From positions 1 to 22,493 of the forward strand of contig JAYEJQ010000019.1 in NCBI GenBank assembly GCA_034660735.1: a stretch of DNA of 22,493 nucleotides. Direction: 5' to 3'. Position 1 is the first letter of the stretch, and each line of letters starts with the position of its first letter. Source of the DNA: JAGLTA01 sp034660735 (GTDB lineage: Bacteria > Patescibacteriota > Patescibacteriia > JAACEG01). Below the pieces are notes generated by a model. It was not told the origin of the DNA. It was given only the letters and a program-made list of their open reading frames with translations, and made no database searches. Positions 7,852-15,197 of the stretch are shown one piece after another. A program made the position numbers and the translations under genes.

Positions 7852-7887
7852 TAGTATGTATTAGTTGTTAGATTATCCAACGTTGTT

Positions 7888-7973
7888 TTTCGCATTGCGG
7901 CAGTCTCCGATAGGGACTGCCGCAATTTTGCATAATCGTCGCAGTCCCTATCGGAGACTGCAACGGGGCGAAA
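7888..7973. repeat. Twin inverted hairpin element (REP/MITE-like)
   Basis: Two 21-nt units at 7900-7920 and 7941-7961 are exact reverse complements of each other. Each is itself a hairpin (GCAGTC at one end, GACTGC at the other). The first stem extends to 11 bp by TTGCG (7895-7899) and CGCAA (7921-7925). Outer TTTCGC (7888-7893) and GCGAAA (7968-7973) continue the inversion. The rest of the 270-bp gap around it holds the tRNA promoter and the GT2 terminator. Confidence 0.8.
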
Positions 7974-8050
7974 TGGATGAGACATGAATATTGCTATATT
8001 AAATAGGATTGTCGCGCAACTTATTAATTTTACAGCCAGTTATATTTAAT

Positions 8051-8075
8051 AAAAAAATTTCAAAACATTTTTGAA
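8051..8075 (-). terminator. Terminator after the GT2 gene at the end of the sugar operon
   Basis: Minus strand: TTCAAAA, 3-nt loop, TTTTGAA (8059-8075), then after an A a run of seven T (8051-8057), starting 4 nt after the stop codon. Confidence 0.75.
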
Positions 8076-8079
8076 GTTT

Positions 8080-8946
8080 TTATGTTTTTGCTTTGCTTTT
8101 AAAGTTTGCTTTTTTTGCCATAAGAGTGATAAGCGCGCCGATAGGCCAAGCAGCCCTTAAAATCCAATATTGCCATAGCGGATGCCATTTTTTAAAATAT
8201 TTTAGCATACTGTCGCGGAAATATTTTTGAGTAGTATTTGTTTTAACTAATGAAAAACTTTTGCCGACGTAATCAACGCATTCCACTGTTGGCGTATATA
8301 TAACTTTCCAACCAGCATTTTTAACTTGGCGGCAAAAATCAACCTCCTCAAACCAGATAAAATACCGTTCGTCCAAACCGCCTAATTTTTCAATCGCTTC
8401 GCGTCGTATCACAAAAAACGATCCGCGGATAGAATCAACGCTCGCCTCGCGGGAATAATTAAAATTTTCCATTAAATATTTGCTAAGAATTTTTGGAAAA
8501 ATATGCGGCAGTTTTAACACAATCGCTAATTGATTTAATAAAGTCGGATAGCGGCGAATATGTAAAATTGTCTCTCCAGTCTCCTTGATTAAATGACATC
8601 CAGCAACTCCTGCCTCTTTATGCCTGTTCATCCATTCAACCATATTTTCTAAGGTTTCAGGCATAACGCGCATATCAGGGTTAAGAAGCAAAATGAATTT
8701 TCCTTTTGCTTTTTTTATTCCCTGATTATTAGCTTTAGCAAAGCCTAAATTTTCATTGTTAGTTATTAGTTTAACTTGCGGAAATTCTTTTTTAATTATT
8801 TCAGCAGTATTGTCTGCTGAATTATTATCAATAACAAAAATTTCAAATGAAAAATTCCGCGTCTCTTTGGAATTAAAAATCGCTTTTAAATTTTCTTTTA
8901 ATAATTCTTTTACATTCCAAGAAACAATTACTATGCTCAAATCCAT
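8080..8946 (-). CDS. Glycosyltransferase family 2 (rhamnosyltransferase-like)
   Basis: 288 aa. The GT-A fold is clear: MDLSIVIVSWN start, VIDNNSADNT with Asp40, GFAKANNQG (68-76), LLNPDM with the DxD-like Asp91, and GLDERYFIWFEEVDFC (190-205) holding the presumed catalytic acidic residues. The C-terminus (~257-277) is hydrophobic and may touch the membrane. It transfers a sugar from a nucleotide donor to an acceptor on the cytoplasmic face. Its neighbours make dTDP-rhamnose precursors and UDP-glucose, so a rhamnosyl or glucosyl donor is likely, but sequence alone does not settle this. It lies 5 nt after galU and is the last gene of the cluster. Confidence 0.88.
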   Translation of the reverse strand: MDLSIVIVSWNVKELLKENLKAIFNSKETRNFSFEIFVIDNNSADNTAEIIKKEFPQVKLITNNENLGFAKANNQGIKKAKGKFILLLNPDMRVMPETLENMVEWMNRHKEAGVAGCHLIKETGETILHIRRYPTLLNQLAIVLKLPHIFPKILSKYLMENFNYSREASVDSIRGSFFVIRREAIEKLGGLDERYFIWFEEVDFCRQVKNAGWKVIYTPTVECVDYVGKSFSLVKTNTTQKYFRDSMLKYFKKWHPLWQYWILRAAWPIGALITLMAKKANFKSKAKT

Positions 8947-8951
8947 AAATT

Positions 8952-9812
8952 CTATTTTAAATTGTGAAAATATTTTTTTAATTCATTTCCGATATCCTCC
9001 CTTTCAACTGCGTATTCTAAAATCGCTTTTAAATAATTCAGTGGATCTCCTGTTGTGAGCCACTTTCCGCTTTCAACTTTTTTAGCATAAAATTCTCCGC
9101 CATTCTTTATATAAGCGCGGATAGCGTCAACAATCCACAACTCATTACCTTTTCCTAAAGCCGTGTTTTTTAAAATATCAACAATCTTTTGGTTTAAAAT
9201 CATTCTGCCAAAGTCCGCTAAACAGGAAGGAGCTTCTTTAATTGTTGGCTTTTCAATAATCCCTTTAAGTTTCATACTTCCTTTTTCTAAATCAACAATT
9301 CCATAACGATCAACTTGGTTTTTTGGAACTTCTTGCGCGCCAATCATTAGATGCCCGCTTTTATTATAATCATCAACCATCTGCTTAGTAAAAGATACCT
9401 TTGATTTTACTAAATCGTCCCCCCATACATAAACGAATGGTTCGTTTCCAATTATGCTCGCGGCGGACAGTACTGGAGTTCCATTGCCATAAGGACCTTT
9501 TTGGCGAATATATATAAAATTTGCCATTTCAGATAATCTGATTATTTCTTTTAATCGTTTCTTTTTACCTGTTTTTTCTAAACTATTTTCAAGTTCTAAA
9601 TTGCGGTCAAAATGGTCTTCTAAAGGTTTTTTGTCCCATTTTGTGACTAAAATAATATCTTTAATCCCAGCTTCAACTAATTCCTCAATAACAAGCTGGA
9701 TAATCGGCTTGTCAATAATCGGAAGCATCTCTTTCGGCATCGCTTTTGTAGCTGGTAAAAGGCGAGTTCCAGATCCAGCCACAGCAACAACAGCTTTTTT
9801 TATTTTTTGCAT
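8952..9812 (-). CDS. galU: UTP-glucose-1-phosphate uridylyltransferase
   Basis: 286 aa, near the usual 290-300. The nucleotide-binding signature GSGTRLLPATKAMPKEM lies at 13-29, the GDD at 131-133 and EKP at 187-189, as in GalU. The enzyme makes UDP-glucose from UTP and glucose-1-phosphate for glycosyltransferases and UDP-sugar pathways. The family usually begins AAGxGTR; here it reads VAGSGTR. It sits between two GT2 genes, which fits a role in surface glycan synthesis. The 86-nt spacer before it may hold its own promoter, but none is convincing. Confidence 0.93.
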   Translation of the reverse strand: MQKIKKAVVAVAGSGTRLLPATKAMPKEMLPIIDKPIIQLVIEELVEAGIKDIILVTKWDKKPLEDHFDRNLELENSLEKTGKKKRLKEIIRLSEMANFIYIRQKGPYGNGTPVLSAASIIGNEPFVYVWGDDLVKSKVSFTKQMVDDYNKSGHLMIGAQEVPKNQVDRYGIVDLEKGSMKLKGIIEKPTIKEAPSCLADFGRMILNQKIVDILKNTALGKGNELWIVDAIRAYIKNGGEFYAKKVESGKWLTTGDPLNYLKAILEYAVEREDIGNELKKYFHNLK

Positions 9813-9898
9813 AATGTTATTTTAATTTTTTTAAGTTACGAAATATAATAAACCCCTCTGTCTTTATAAGAAATGAAATGGAGAGGCGAAAGTAATTT

Positions 9899-10876
9899 TT
9901 AATAATTTAATTTTTTATATATTTTAATCTTTTTTCTTATTTTTAATAATTTTAAATATTCTTTCAATAAATACCGCTCAAAAATAATCGCAAACGTAAA
10001 CATTTTAAAAGCGAACCATAAAACTTCCAATTTTTGTTTTATTGCTAATGTCCGCCAATATTTTATAAAGATAATGTGTTTATGCAAAAATCCCCACCGC
10101 TTAATCTGTTGGCTTTTATTTTTTCGGTTAAGCGCGACTTGCAGATTTTTAAATCCTTTTGCGGATGCTGTTCTGTCGTGGTAAATCACTGCTTTTGAAA
10201 TCAACTTTGATTTATAGCCAGCCAATTTAAGGCGATAAGCCAAATCGCAATCTTCTTCGTACATAAACATCAATTCGTCAAAATATTCGCTGTTATTTTT
10301 AATTTCTTCTAACACGCTCACACGATATATCGCGGCTGCTCCGCTCGGTCCGAGTATTTCTGCGCCATCATATTGTCCGCGATCAATTTCTCCTTGCCCG
10401 ATATCTTTAAATCTAAGCGCGCTGATTTCTTGTATTCCGCAACTGTCAATAATTTTTGTTTTTTTATTTTGCTCAAAGTCCCATTTTAATATTTTCGGAC
10501 AGACAGAGTCTAATTCTTTATCGCTATCCATCGCGTTAGCCATTTTTTTAATTGCGTCCGGCTCTAAGATTATATCATTATTTATTGCTAAAAAATATTT
10601 TGCGTCCATCTCAACCGCTCTGCTGATCATTTTATTATAAGCTCGCGCGAAACCAATATTTTTTCCCGTCCCTAAAATTTTTATTTCAGGATAACTATTT
10701 TTTATATAATTAATATTTTCATTATCAGAATTTTCAGTATTATCAAAAGCGATTATCTTAAAATCAGTAAAAGTTTGTTTTTTTAAATTAGATAAAAAAT
10801 AAGGCAAATATTTTGCGGTTGATTTGCCGTAAGTTATAAATCCGATTATCAATTTAATATGGTTATCGCTGTTCAT
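9899..10876 (-). CDS. Glycosyltransferase family 2
   Basis: 325 aa. GT2 hallmarks: KLIIGFITYGKS start, AFDNTENSDN (43-52), GKNIGFARAYNK (71-82), AINNDI (97-102) as the DxD-like site, GPSGAAAIYR (176-185) and YEEDCDLAYRLKLAGY (206-221), then YHDRTAS (232-238). The C-terminal ~80 residues are basic and hydrophobic and could associate with the membrane. Family and rhamnosyl-type subgroup resemble the second GT2 downstream of galU. It starts 4 nt after the rmlA stop, so it belongs to the rmlB-nfo-rmlA operon. Donor and acceptor are unknown. Confidence 0.88.
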   Translation of the reverse strand: MNSDNHIKLIIGFITYGKSTAKYLPYFLSNLKKQTFTDFKIIAFDNTENSDNENINYIKNSYPEIKILGTGKNIGFARAYNKMISRAVEMDAKYFLAINNDIILEPDAIKKMANAMDSDKELDSVCPKILKWDFEQNKKTKIIDSCGIQEISALRFKDIGQGEIDRGQYDGAEILGPSGAAAIYRVSVLEEIKNNSEYFDELMFMYEEDCDLAYRLKLAGYKSKLISKAVIYHDRTASAKGFKNLQVALNRKNKSQQIKRWGFLHKHIIFIKYWRTLAIKQKLEVLWFAFKMFTFAIIFERYLLKEYLKLLKIRKKIKIYKKLNY

Positions 10877-10880
10877 TTAA

Positions 10881-11606
10881 TTACACGACTAATTTATTTT
10901 GCAATTTTTCTTTCGCGAGTATTTGCGCTTCAAGCAAACTGTCAAAAGTGCCTGCGTCAAGCCATTTTCCGTTAACCATCGCGACATCCAATTCTCCTTT
11001 TTTTAAATACCAATTATGTAAATCCGTGATTTCTAACTCGCCCCTCTCGCTCGGCTCTATATGTTTCGCTGTTTCAACCACTCTATTGTCGTATATGTAA
11101 AGTCCTGTGATTGCATAATCGCTAATCCATTTTTTCGGCTTTTCTTGTATTTTTTCCGCTTTCATATCTTGACCGAATTTAACAACTCCGAAACGTTCAG
11201 GGTCGGAAACTTTTTTGGCAAAAACTTTTCCGCCGCTTTTAAAGCTTTTTATCTCTTTTAAAAAATCATCTTCAAAAATATTGTCGCCTAAAATCATTGT
11301 TACATTGTCTTTGCCGATAAAATTTTCTCCAACAATAAAAGCGTCTGCAAGCCCCCTCGGTTCTTCTTGAACTTCATAAGTGAACCGCGCGCCGAACTTT
11401 TTGCCGCTTCCAAGAAGATTTAAAAAATGCCCTGCGTATTCAGGAGCGATAATAATCAATATATCTCTAATCCCCGCTTTAATTAAAGTGTTTAAAGGAT
11501 AATAGATCATCGGTCTATTATAAACAGGCAATAGTTGTTTGCTTGTCACTTTTGTGCAAGGACGTAGCCGTGTCGCGCTGCCTCCTGCTAAAATTATTCC
11601 TTTCAT
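10881..11606 (-). CDS. rmlA: Glucose-1-phosphate thymidylyltransferase, short form
   Basis: 241 aa. The signature LAGGSATRLRPCT (6-18) with Lys24 (SKQLLP), EEPRGLADAF (81-90), LGDNIF (106-111) and EKPKKW identify the RmlA family, which makes dTDP-glucose from dTTP and glucose-1-phosphate. The well-studied enzymes are ~290 aa; this one lacks the C-terminal ~50 residues that form the allosteric and tetramer region, so feedback control may differ. It follows nfo by 3 nt and rmlB is upstream, giving the first two steps of dTDP-rhamnose synthesis in one operon. dTDP is the expected nucleotide; other NDP specificity cannot be excluded. Confidence 0.88.
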   Translation of the reverse strand: MKGIILAGGSATRLRPCTKVTSKQLLPVYNRPMIYYPLNTLIKAGIRDILIIIAPEYAGHFLNLLGSGKKFGARFTYEVQEEPRGLADAFIVGENFIGKDNVTMILGDNIFEDDFLKEIKSFKSGGKVFAKKVSDPERFGVVKFGQDMKAEKIQEKPKKWISDYAITGLYIYDNRVVETAKHIEPSERGELEITDLHNWYLKKGELDVAMVNGKWLDAGTFDSLLEAQILAKEKLQNKLVV

Positions 11607-11609
11607 AAA

Positions 11610-12440
11610 TTATAAATTTAAAAGAATTTTTATGTCGTTTTGCGTTCTTGAATGCGGGGTCTCCAAAATTTTTGGAATTTTTTCTAATCGTTTATCGTTC
11701 ATTATAATTTTAAAAGCGTCTAAACCGATTTCCCCTTTTCCGATATTTTGATGCCTATCAACTCTACTGCCTAATCCTTTTTTAGAATCATTTAAATGCA
11801 TAACCCGCAAATTTTTTAATCCCAAAATCTCGTCAAATTTTTTCATTGTTTGCCTGAAAGCTTTTTCGTTCCTAATATCGTATCCTGCCGCAAAACTGTG
11901 GCAAGTGTCAAAACAGACGCCAATTTTATCTTTATTATTTATTATTTTTATAATAAAAGCAATATGTTCAAATTTATATCCAAGGTTTGTTCCCTGTCCT
12001 GCCGTTGTTTCTAATAAAAGCATCGGAGAATTATTCCCAACTTCATTAAACGCCAAATTTAAATTTTCAACGATTCTTTTTAGTCCGCTTTCTTCGCCGC
12101 CTTTGATATAAGCACCTGGGTGCATTACTATATATTTAATTTTTAAAGAGGAACATCTTTGAAATTCTTGAATTAAAGCTGTTTTTGATAAATATTGTTT
12201 TTGTTTTTCTGGCGACGCTAAATTTATTAAATAAGAAGTGTGGGAAATTATTTCATCTATTCCAGTCTCTTTTTTTGCGTCTAAAAAATCATAAATTTCA
12301 TCTTTGTTCAGCGGTTTTTCCAGCCAGCCCATCGGATTTTTAGTAAAAATTTGCAATGCGCCGCATCCCTTTTTTTTCGCCTCTCTTACCGCGTTTCCTA
12401 ATCCGCTGCCAATTGAAAAATGCGCGCCTATTAATTTCAT
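11610..12440 (-). CDS. nfo: Endonuclease IV (AP endonuclease)
   Basis: 276 aa from the ATG at 12440, close to E. coli Nfo. All nine metal ligands of the TIM-barrel site are present: His67, His107, Glu144, Asp178, His181, His215, Asp228, His230 and Glu260, in the familiar contexts SHTSYLINLAS, MHPGA, LETTAGQG, FDTCHSFAAGYD, HLNDS, DRHQNIG and LETP. The enzyme cleaves 5' of abasic sites in base-excision repair. The frame is open up to 12530, but that start would overlap rmlB by ~85 nt; MKLIGAHFS 4 nt after the rmlB stop matches the family start. It is embedded between rmlB and rmlA, an odd place for a repair gene. Confidence 0.95.
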   Translation of the reverse strand: MKLIGAHFSIGSGLGNAVREAKKKGCGALQIFTKNPMGWLEKPLNKDEIYDFLDAKKETGIDEIISHTSYLINLASPEKQKQYLSKTALIQEFQRCSSLKIKYIVMHPGAYIKGGEESGLKRIVENLNLAFNEVGNNSPMLLLETTAGQGTNLGYKFEHIAFIIKIINNKDKIGVCFDTCHSFAAGYDIRNEKAFRQTMKKFDEILGLKNLRVMHLNDSKKGLGSRVDRHQNIGKGEIGLDAFKIIMNDKRLEKIPKILETPHSRTQNDIKILLNL

Positions 12441-12444
12441 AATT

Positions 12445-13446
12445 TTATTTATATTGCATTTTATAATATTCTTTATATTTCCCTGATTTAATTTTTTTCC
12501 ACCAATCGGGATTATTTTTATACCAGTCAATTGTCATTCTCAACCCTTCGTTAAAGTCAACTTTCGGCTCCCAGCCAAGTTCGTTTTTGATTTTAGAATA
12601 ATCAATTGCGTATCGCAAATCGTGTCCTTTTCTGTCTTTAATATGCTCAATCATATCTTCTTTAAAATCCATCATTTCTAAAATTTTTTTAGTAATTTTC
12701 AGATTAGATAATTCGTTGCCGCCGCCCAAACAATATGTTTCTCCTATTTCCCCTTTTTGAATTATTAGATCAACTCCTGCGTTATGATCGTCAACAAAAA
12801 TCCAGTCGCGAATATTTTTTCCATTGCCATACACAGGAACTTTTTTGCCTTCAATTAAATTTGTGATAAACAGAGGGATTAGTTTTTCAGGAAATTGATA
12901 CGGTCCGTAATTATTTGAACAGTTGGAAATTGTAATCGGGAGCTTATGAGTATGAAAATAAGCGCGGACTAAATGGTCTGCCGCGGCTTTTGAAGCGCTA
13001 TAAGGGCTTCGCGGATCATAAATATTTTTTTCATTAAATGGCGAATCGGAAAATCCGAGCGAGCCGAAAACCTCGTCGGTTGAAATATGGTGAAATCTAA
13101 TATTACCGTTATTTTTAGCCGCATCCAATAAAATGCGCGTGCCTTCAATATTTGTTTTAATAAAATCTTTGCTGTTAGCGATTGAGCGGTCAACATGAGA
13201 TTCTGCCGCAAAATGAACAATCAAATTAACATTTTTAACTAAACCATTAACCAAATCAGTATCGCAAATATCGCCTTTTATAAATTCATAATTTGGATTA
13301 TTTTCAACCTCTTTTAAATTTTCCAAATTTCCAGCGTAAGTCAATGCGTCAAGATTGACAATTTTATCGTAAGGATATTTTTTCATCCAATAACGAATAA
13401 AATTAGATCCAATAAACCCCGCGCCTCCAGTCACTAAAATTTTCAT
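12445..13446 (-). CDS. rmlB: dTDP-glucose 4,6-dehydratase
   Basis: 333 aa, usual length. Extended SDR: GGAGFIGS (7-14) binds NAD+, VHFAAESHVDRS (78-89), the TDE triad segment at 123-125 (STDEVFGSLG) and YSASK with Tyr149 and Lys153; NNYGPYQFPEKLIP is the sugar-nucleotide segment. It converts dTDP-glucose to dTDP-4-keto-6-deoxyglucose. It is the first gene of the rmlB-nfo-rmlA-GT2 operon; a promoter with a perfect -10 box lies 33 nt before the ATG. No Shine-Dalgarno is visible before this start. Confidence 0.96.
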   Translation of the reverse strand: MKILVTGGAGFIGSNFIRYWMKKYPYDKIVNLDALTYAGNLENLKEVENNPNYEFIKGDICDTDLVNGLVKNVNLIVHFAAESHVDRSIANSKDFIKTNIEGTRILLDAAKNNGNIRFHHISTDEVFGSLGFSDSPFNEKNIYDPRSPYSASKAAADHLVRAYFHTHKLPITISNCSNNYGPYQFPEKLIPLFITNLIEGKKVPVYGNGKNIRDWIFVDDHNAGVDLIIQKGEIGETYCLGGGNELSNLKITKKILEMMDFKEDMIEHIKDRKGHDLRYAIDYSKIKNELGWEPKVDFNEGLRMTIDWYKNNPDWWKKIKSGKYKEYYKMQYK

Positions 13447-13468
13447 AGATTTTATAAATTATTTGAGT

Positions 13469-13545
13469 TTATGCATATATTATAATCCATTTTATTTTTT
13501 TAAGCAAAAGAAAAACCAACCACATTTTGTTTTTCACCTCCTTTT
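13469..13545 (-). other. Perfect Shine-Dalgarno plus 18-codon open frame in the pyrF-rmlB spacer
   Basis: Minus strand: AAAGGAGGTGA, a full match to the 16S 3' tail, lies in the loop of the terminator that follows pyrF. It is followed after 8 nt by ATG (13523-13525) and 18 codons, MWLVFLLLKKIKWIIIYA, to TAA at 13469-13471. The frame runs through the 3' stem of the terminator and the rmlB promoter, so it may be fortuitous. If translated it would be a hydrophobic leader-like peptide. Confidence 0.3.
13479..13507 (-). promoter_or_regulatory. Promoter of rmlB-nfo-rmlA-GT2
   Basis: Minus strand: TTGCTT (13502-13507), a 17-nt spacer, then a perfect TATAAT (13479-13484). The same TTGCTT/TATAAT pair, with an 18-nt spacer, lies before ruvC. 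The 5' leader would be about 25 nt. Confidence 0.65.
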
Positions 13546-13558
13546 TTTGTGGTTGGTT
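13514..13558 (-). terminator. Terminator after the pyrE-pyrF pair
   Basis: An 11-bp perfect stem, AACCAACCACA (13514-13524) with TGTGGTTGGTT (13548-13558), has a 23-nt loop. On the minus strand the stem ends in T-rich sequence (TTTTTCTTTT), 29 nt after the pyrF stop. The loop contains a complete Shine-Dalgarno sequence. Confidence 0.7.
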
Positions 13559-13587
13559 GGTTTGAAATTATATTATTGAAATTTATT

Positions 13588-14280
13588 TTATTTTATTAAA
13601 TCAATTTCTTCCAAAATTAATTTTAATGCTTTTTTGGGATTTTGTGACTTAAACACAGGGCTTCCGCACGAAACAATGTCCGCTCCTTTTCTAAAAGCCT
13701 CTTCTGGCTCCATTATTTGTTTCTGAAAATTTACCTGTTTATCGCCAAACCATTTTGGCCGAACGGCGGGGTTAAATTTAATCCCACCTAAATCCAATAC
13801 CGCATCAAGGCAAGTTCCGGGTAAAATATAGCCATCACAGCCCCATTTTAACGCAGTTTTTGCCAGTAAACGAACCATTTTATCCATCGGACGACCAAAA
13901 AATTTCTTACAATAATCATCGTCATAATGGGTAAGTACTGTTACCCCCAAAACAGTTAACCCTACTTTCTTCGCGGTATCAACCGCTTTTTCCAGCAAGC
14001 TATCAGCCTGAGCCCACACATTAACCATTGTTGCGCCTTGATCAGCAATGGCTTTGATAGCCTCGTTCATGGTTCGCTTGCCATTCCACATTTTCATGTC
14101 AACAAAAATTGGCTTGTCTGAAAATTTGCCGATTTTGCCGATTATGTTGATGTCTTTCAATGCCAAGTCCAAATTTAATTTTATGCCATAATTTCCGACA
14201 ATGCCAGAAATCAATTTAATGTTTTTAAACGCTTCTGTTTTGTTAGAAGCATCATTAGCAAGAAAAAAAGATGGCAACAT
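13588..14280 (-). CDS. pyrF: Divergent orotidine-5'-phosphate decarboxylase (OMPDC) superfamily protein
   Basis: 230 aa, normal OMPDC length. The barrel pattern fits: GIKLNLDLAL (32-41), FVDMKMWN (59-66) in the place of DxKxxD, VLGVTVLTHYD (110-120), NPAVRP (170-175) in the place of GIRP, and EPEEAFRKGADIVSCGSP at the end. OMPDC converts OMP to UMP. Asp61 and Lys63 are kept but the second Asp of the catalytic motif is Asn66, and the usual C-terminal GR phosphate contact reads GSP, so activity or substrate may differ (3-keto-gulonate-phosphate decarboxylase and hexulose-phosphate synthase are relatives). A GGGAGG Shine-Dalgarno lies inside the last codons of the pyrE-like gene 2 nt upstream, so translation is probably coupled. 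Confidence 0.75.
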   Translation of the reverse strand: MLPSFFLANDASNKTEAFKNIKLISGIVGNYGIKLNLDLALKDINIIGKIGKFSDKPIFVDMKMWNGKRTMNEAIKAIADQGATMVNVWAQADSLLEKAVDTAKKVGLTVLGVTVLTHYDDDYCKKFFGRPMDKMVRLLAKTALKWGCDGYILPGTCLDAVLDLGGIKFNPAVRPKWFGDKQVNFQKQIMEPEEAFRKGADIVSCGSPVFKSQNPKKALKLILEEIDLIK

Positions 14281-14282
14281 TT

Positions 14283-14999
14283 TTACCTCCCTTCAAAAAA
14301 TTGAAATCCGCGAGTTAAATTCCATTTTTTTGGATTATTCAAAAAATTAAAGTAATTTGCAACGATTTTTTCAGAAAAAAATCCATCCTTTACGGCGAAA
14401 GGAAGCAAATCATCACGAAGACCGATAACCCAATGTAAGTTGATATTATATTTTTTCAACCTTTTAACTGCCATCGGATTTTGATAAAAAAGAATAGTGG
14501 CAGCATCTTCAACTACGCGGTCTTTTTTATCCCGCTCATATAACACTCCGTTAGTTGTAGTCTCGGCAAAATTAACCAACTCTTCAACTATTAGCGTTCT
14601 GCATTGTAGCGGGATATTAGGATTATTTCGATCTCCCGTATCTAACTCTTTATGACCGCCAACCTTCCGCGCACCTCGTTGATAGACGTAAACAATTTTT
14701 TTGTCTAATCGTTCAGACATTATTTGCTTAAGCCGAAATCCAGGCATTGATCCTCCAGTCATCATGCCAACGATTAAATCAAACTGTACATCGTCGTCAA
14801 TTAACTTATCGGAAAGCAAATCAACCATCGACTCAAAAACATCATCAAAACCAACGCGTCCCTTAATGTCCACATATCCGGGACCGCGATTTCCTGAACT
14901 ATAGAGAAATGGCTCTTCTCCTAAATCAACATTTCGAATTTCCACACCGCCTGACTCTAGAATTAGTCTCATCGTTTTTTCTTTTTTTTCTTGATTCAT
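14283..14999 (-). CDS. pyrE: Orotate phosphoribosyltransferase-like protein
   Basis: 238 aa from the ATG at 14999, chosen because AGGGAGGAG lies 6 nt before it; the frame is open to 15035. SSGNRGPGYVDIKGRVG (34-50), FDLIVGMMTGGSMPG (73-87), YQRGARKVGGHKE (106-118) and RTLIVEELVNFAETTTNG (134-151) follow the type I phosphoribosyltransferase layout of PyrE. The PRPP loop EELVNFAET departs from the usual EDVxTTGxS. PyrE attaches orotate to PRPP to make OMP, the substrate of PyrF, and a pyrF-like gene follows 2 nt downstream. About 30 extra residues at the C-terminus compared with common PyrE. The pair is probably a UMP-forming unit, though both enzymes are divergent. Confidence 0.75.
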   Translation of the reverse strand: MNQEKKEKTMRLILESGGVEIRNVDLGEEPFLYSSGNRGPGYVDIKGRVGFDDVFESMVDLLSDKLIDDDVQFDLIVGMMTGGSMPGFRLKQIMSERLDKKIVYVYQRGARKVGGHKELDTGDRNNPNIPLQCRTLIVEELVNFAETTTNGVLYERDKKDRVVEDAATILFYQNPMAVKRLKKYNINLHWVIGLRDDLLPFAVKDGFFSEKIVANYFNFLNNPKKWNLTRGFQFFEGR

Positions 15000-15042
15000 A
15001 ATGCGCTCCTCCCTGTTTGTTTTTATTTTTAACAAATTTTAA

Positions 15043-15071
15043 AAATTAAAAAGAATTTGTCGTATTTTCAA
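15043..15071 (-). promoter_or_regulatory. Possible promoter of the pyrE-pyrF pair
   Basis: Minus strand TTGAAA (15066-15071), 17 nt, TAATTT (15043-15048). It sits between the upstream terminator and the pyrE start, where a promoter is needed, but the match is weak in AT-rich DNA. Confidence 0.35.
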
Positions 15072-15078
15072 AGAACAA

Positions 15079-15110
15079 AAAAATAAAAATCCAAAGAAAA
15101 CTTCCCTGGA
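15079..15110 (-). terminator. Terminator after the HIT gene
   Basis: Minus strand 15110-15090 folds into a 9-bp stem with two G-U pairs and a 3-nt loop (TCCAGGGAA, GTT, TTCTTTGGA), followed by TTTTTATTTTT. It could also act as an attenuator of pyrE, which starts 79 nt further on. Confidence 0.65.
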
Positions 15111-15197
15111 CTTTTTTAAAAACAATATATTAAATTTTCCGTTATGTCAAGATTTATAATAAAAAAATAGCTTCCGTTAAAATTTTTTTCATAAATT

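Noticed and set aside
7674..7985. 103-codon minus-strand open frame
   Set aside because: It runs across both tRNA genes and the hairpin element; the structures explain the sequence better.
6059..9845. TTAAGTTACGAAAT occurs near 6059 and near 9830
   Set aside because: One 14-mer repeat is expected by chance in AT-rich DNA of this length, and the two copies face their genes in opposite ways.
11610..12530. Longer nfo start at 12530
   Set aside because: It would overlap rmlB by about 85 nt and adds residues not found in endonuclease IV; MKLIGAHFS at 12440 fits.
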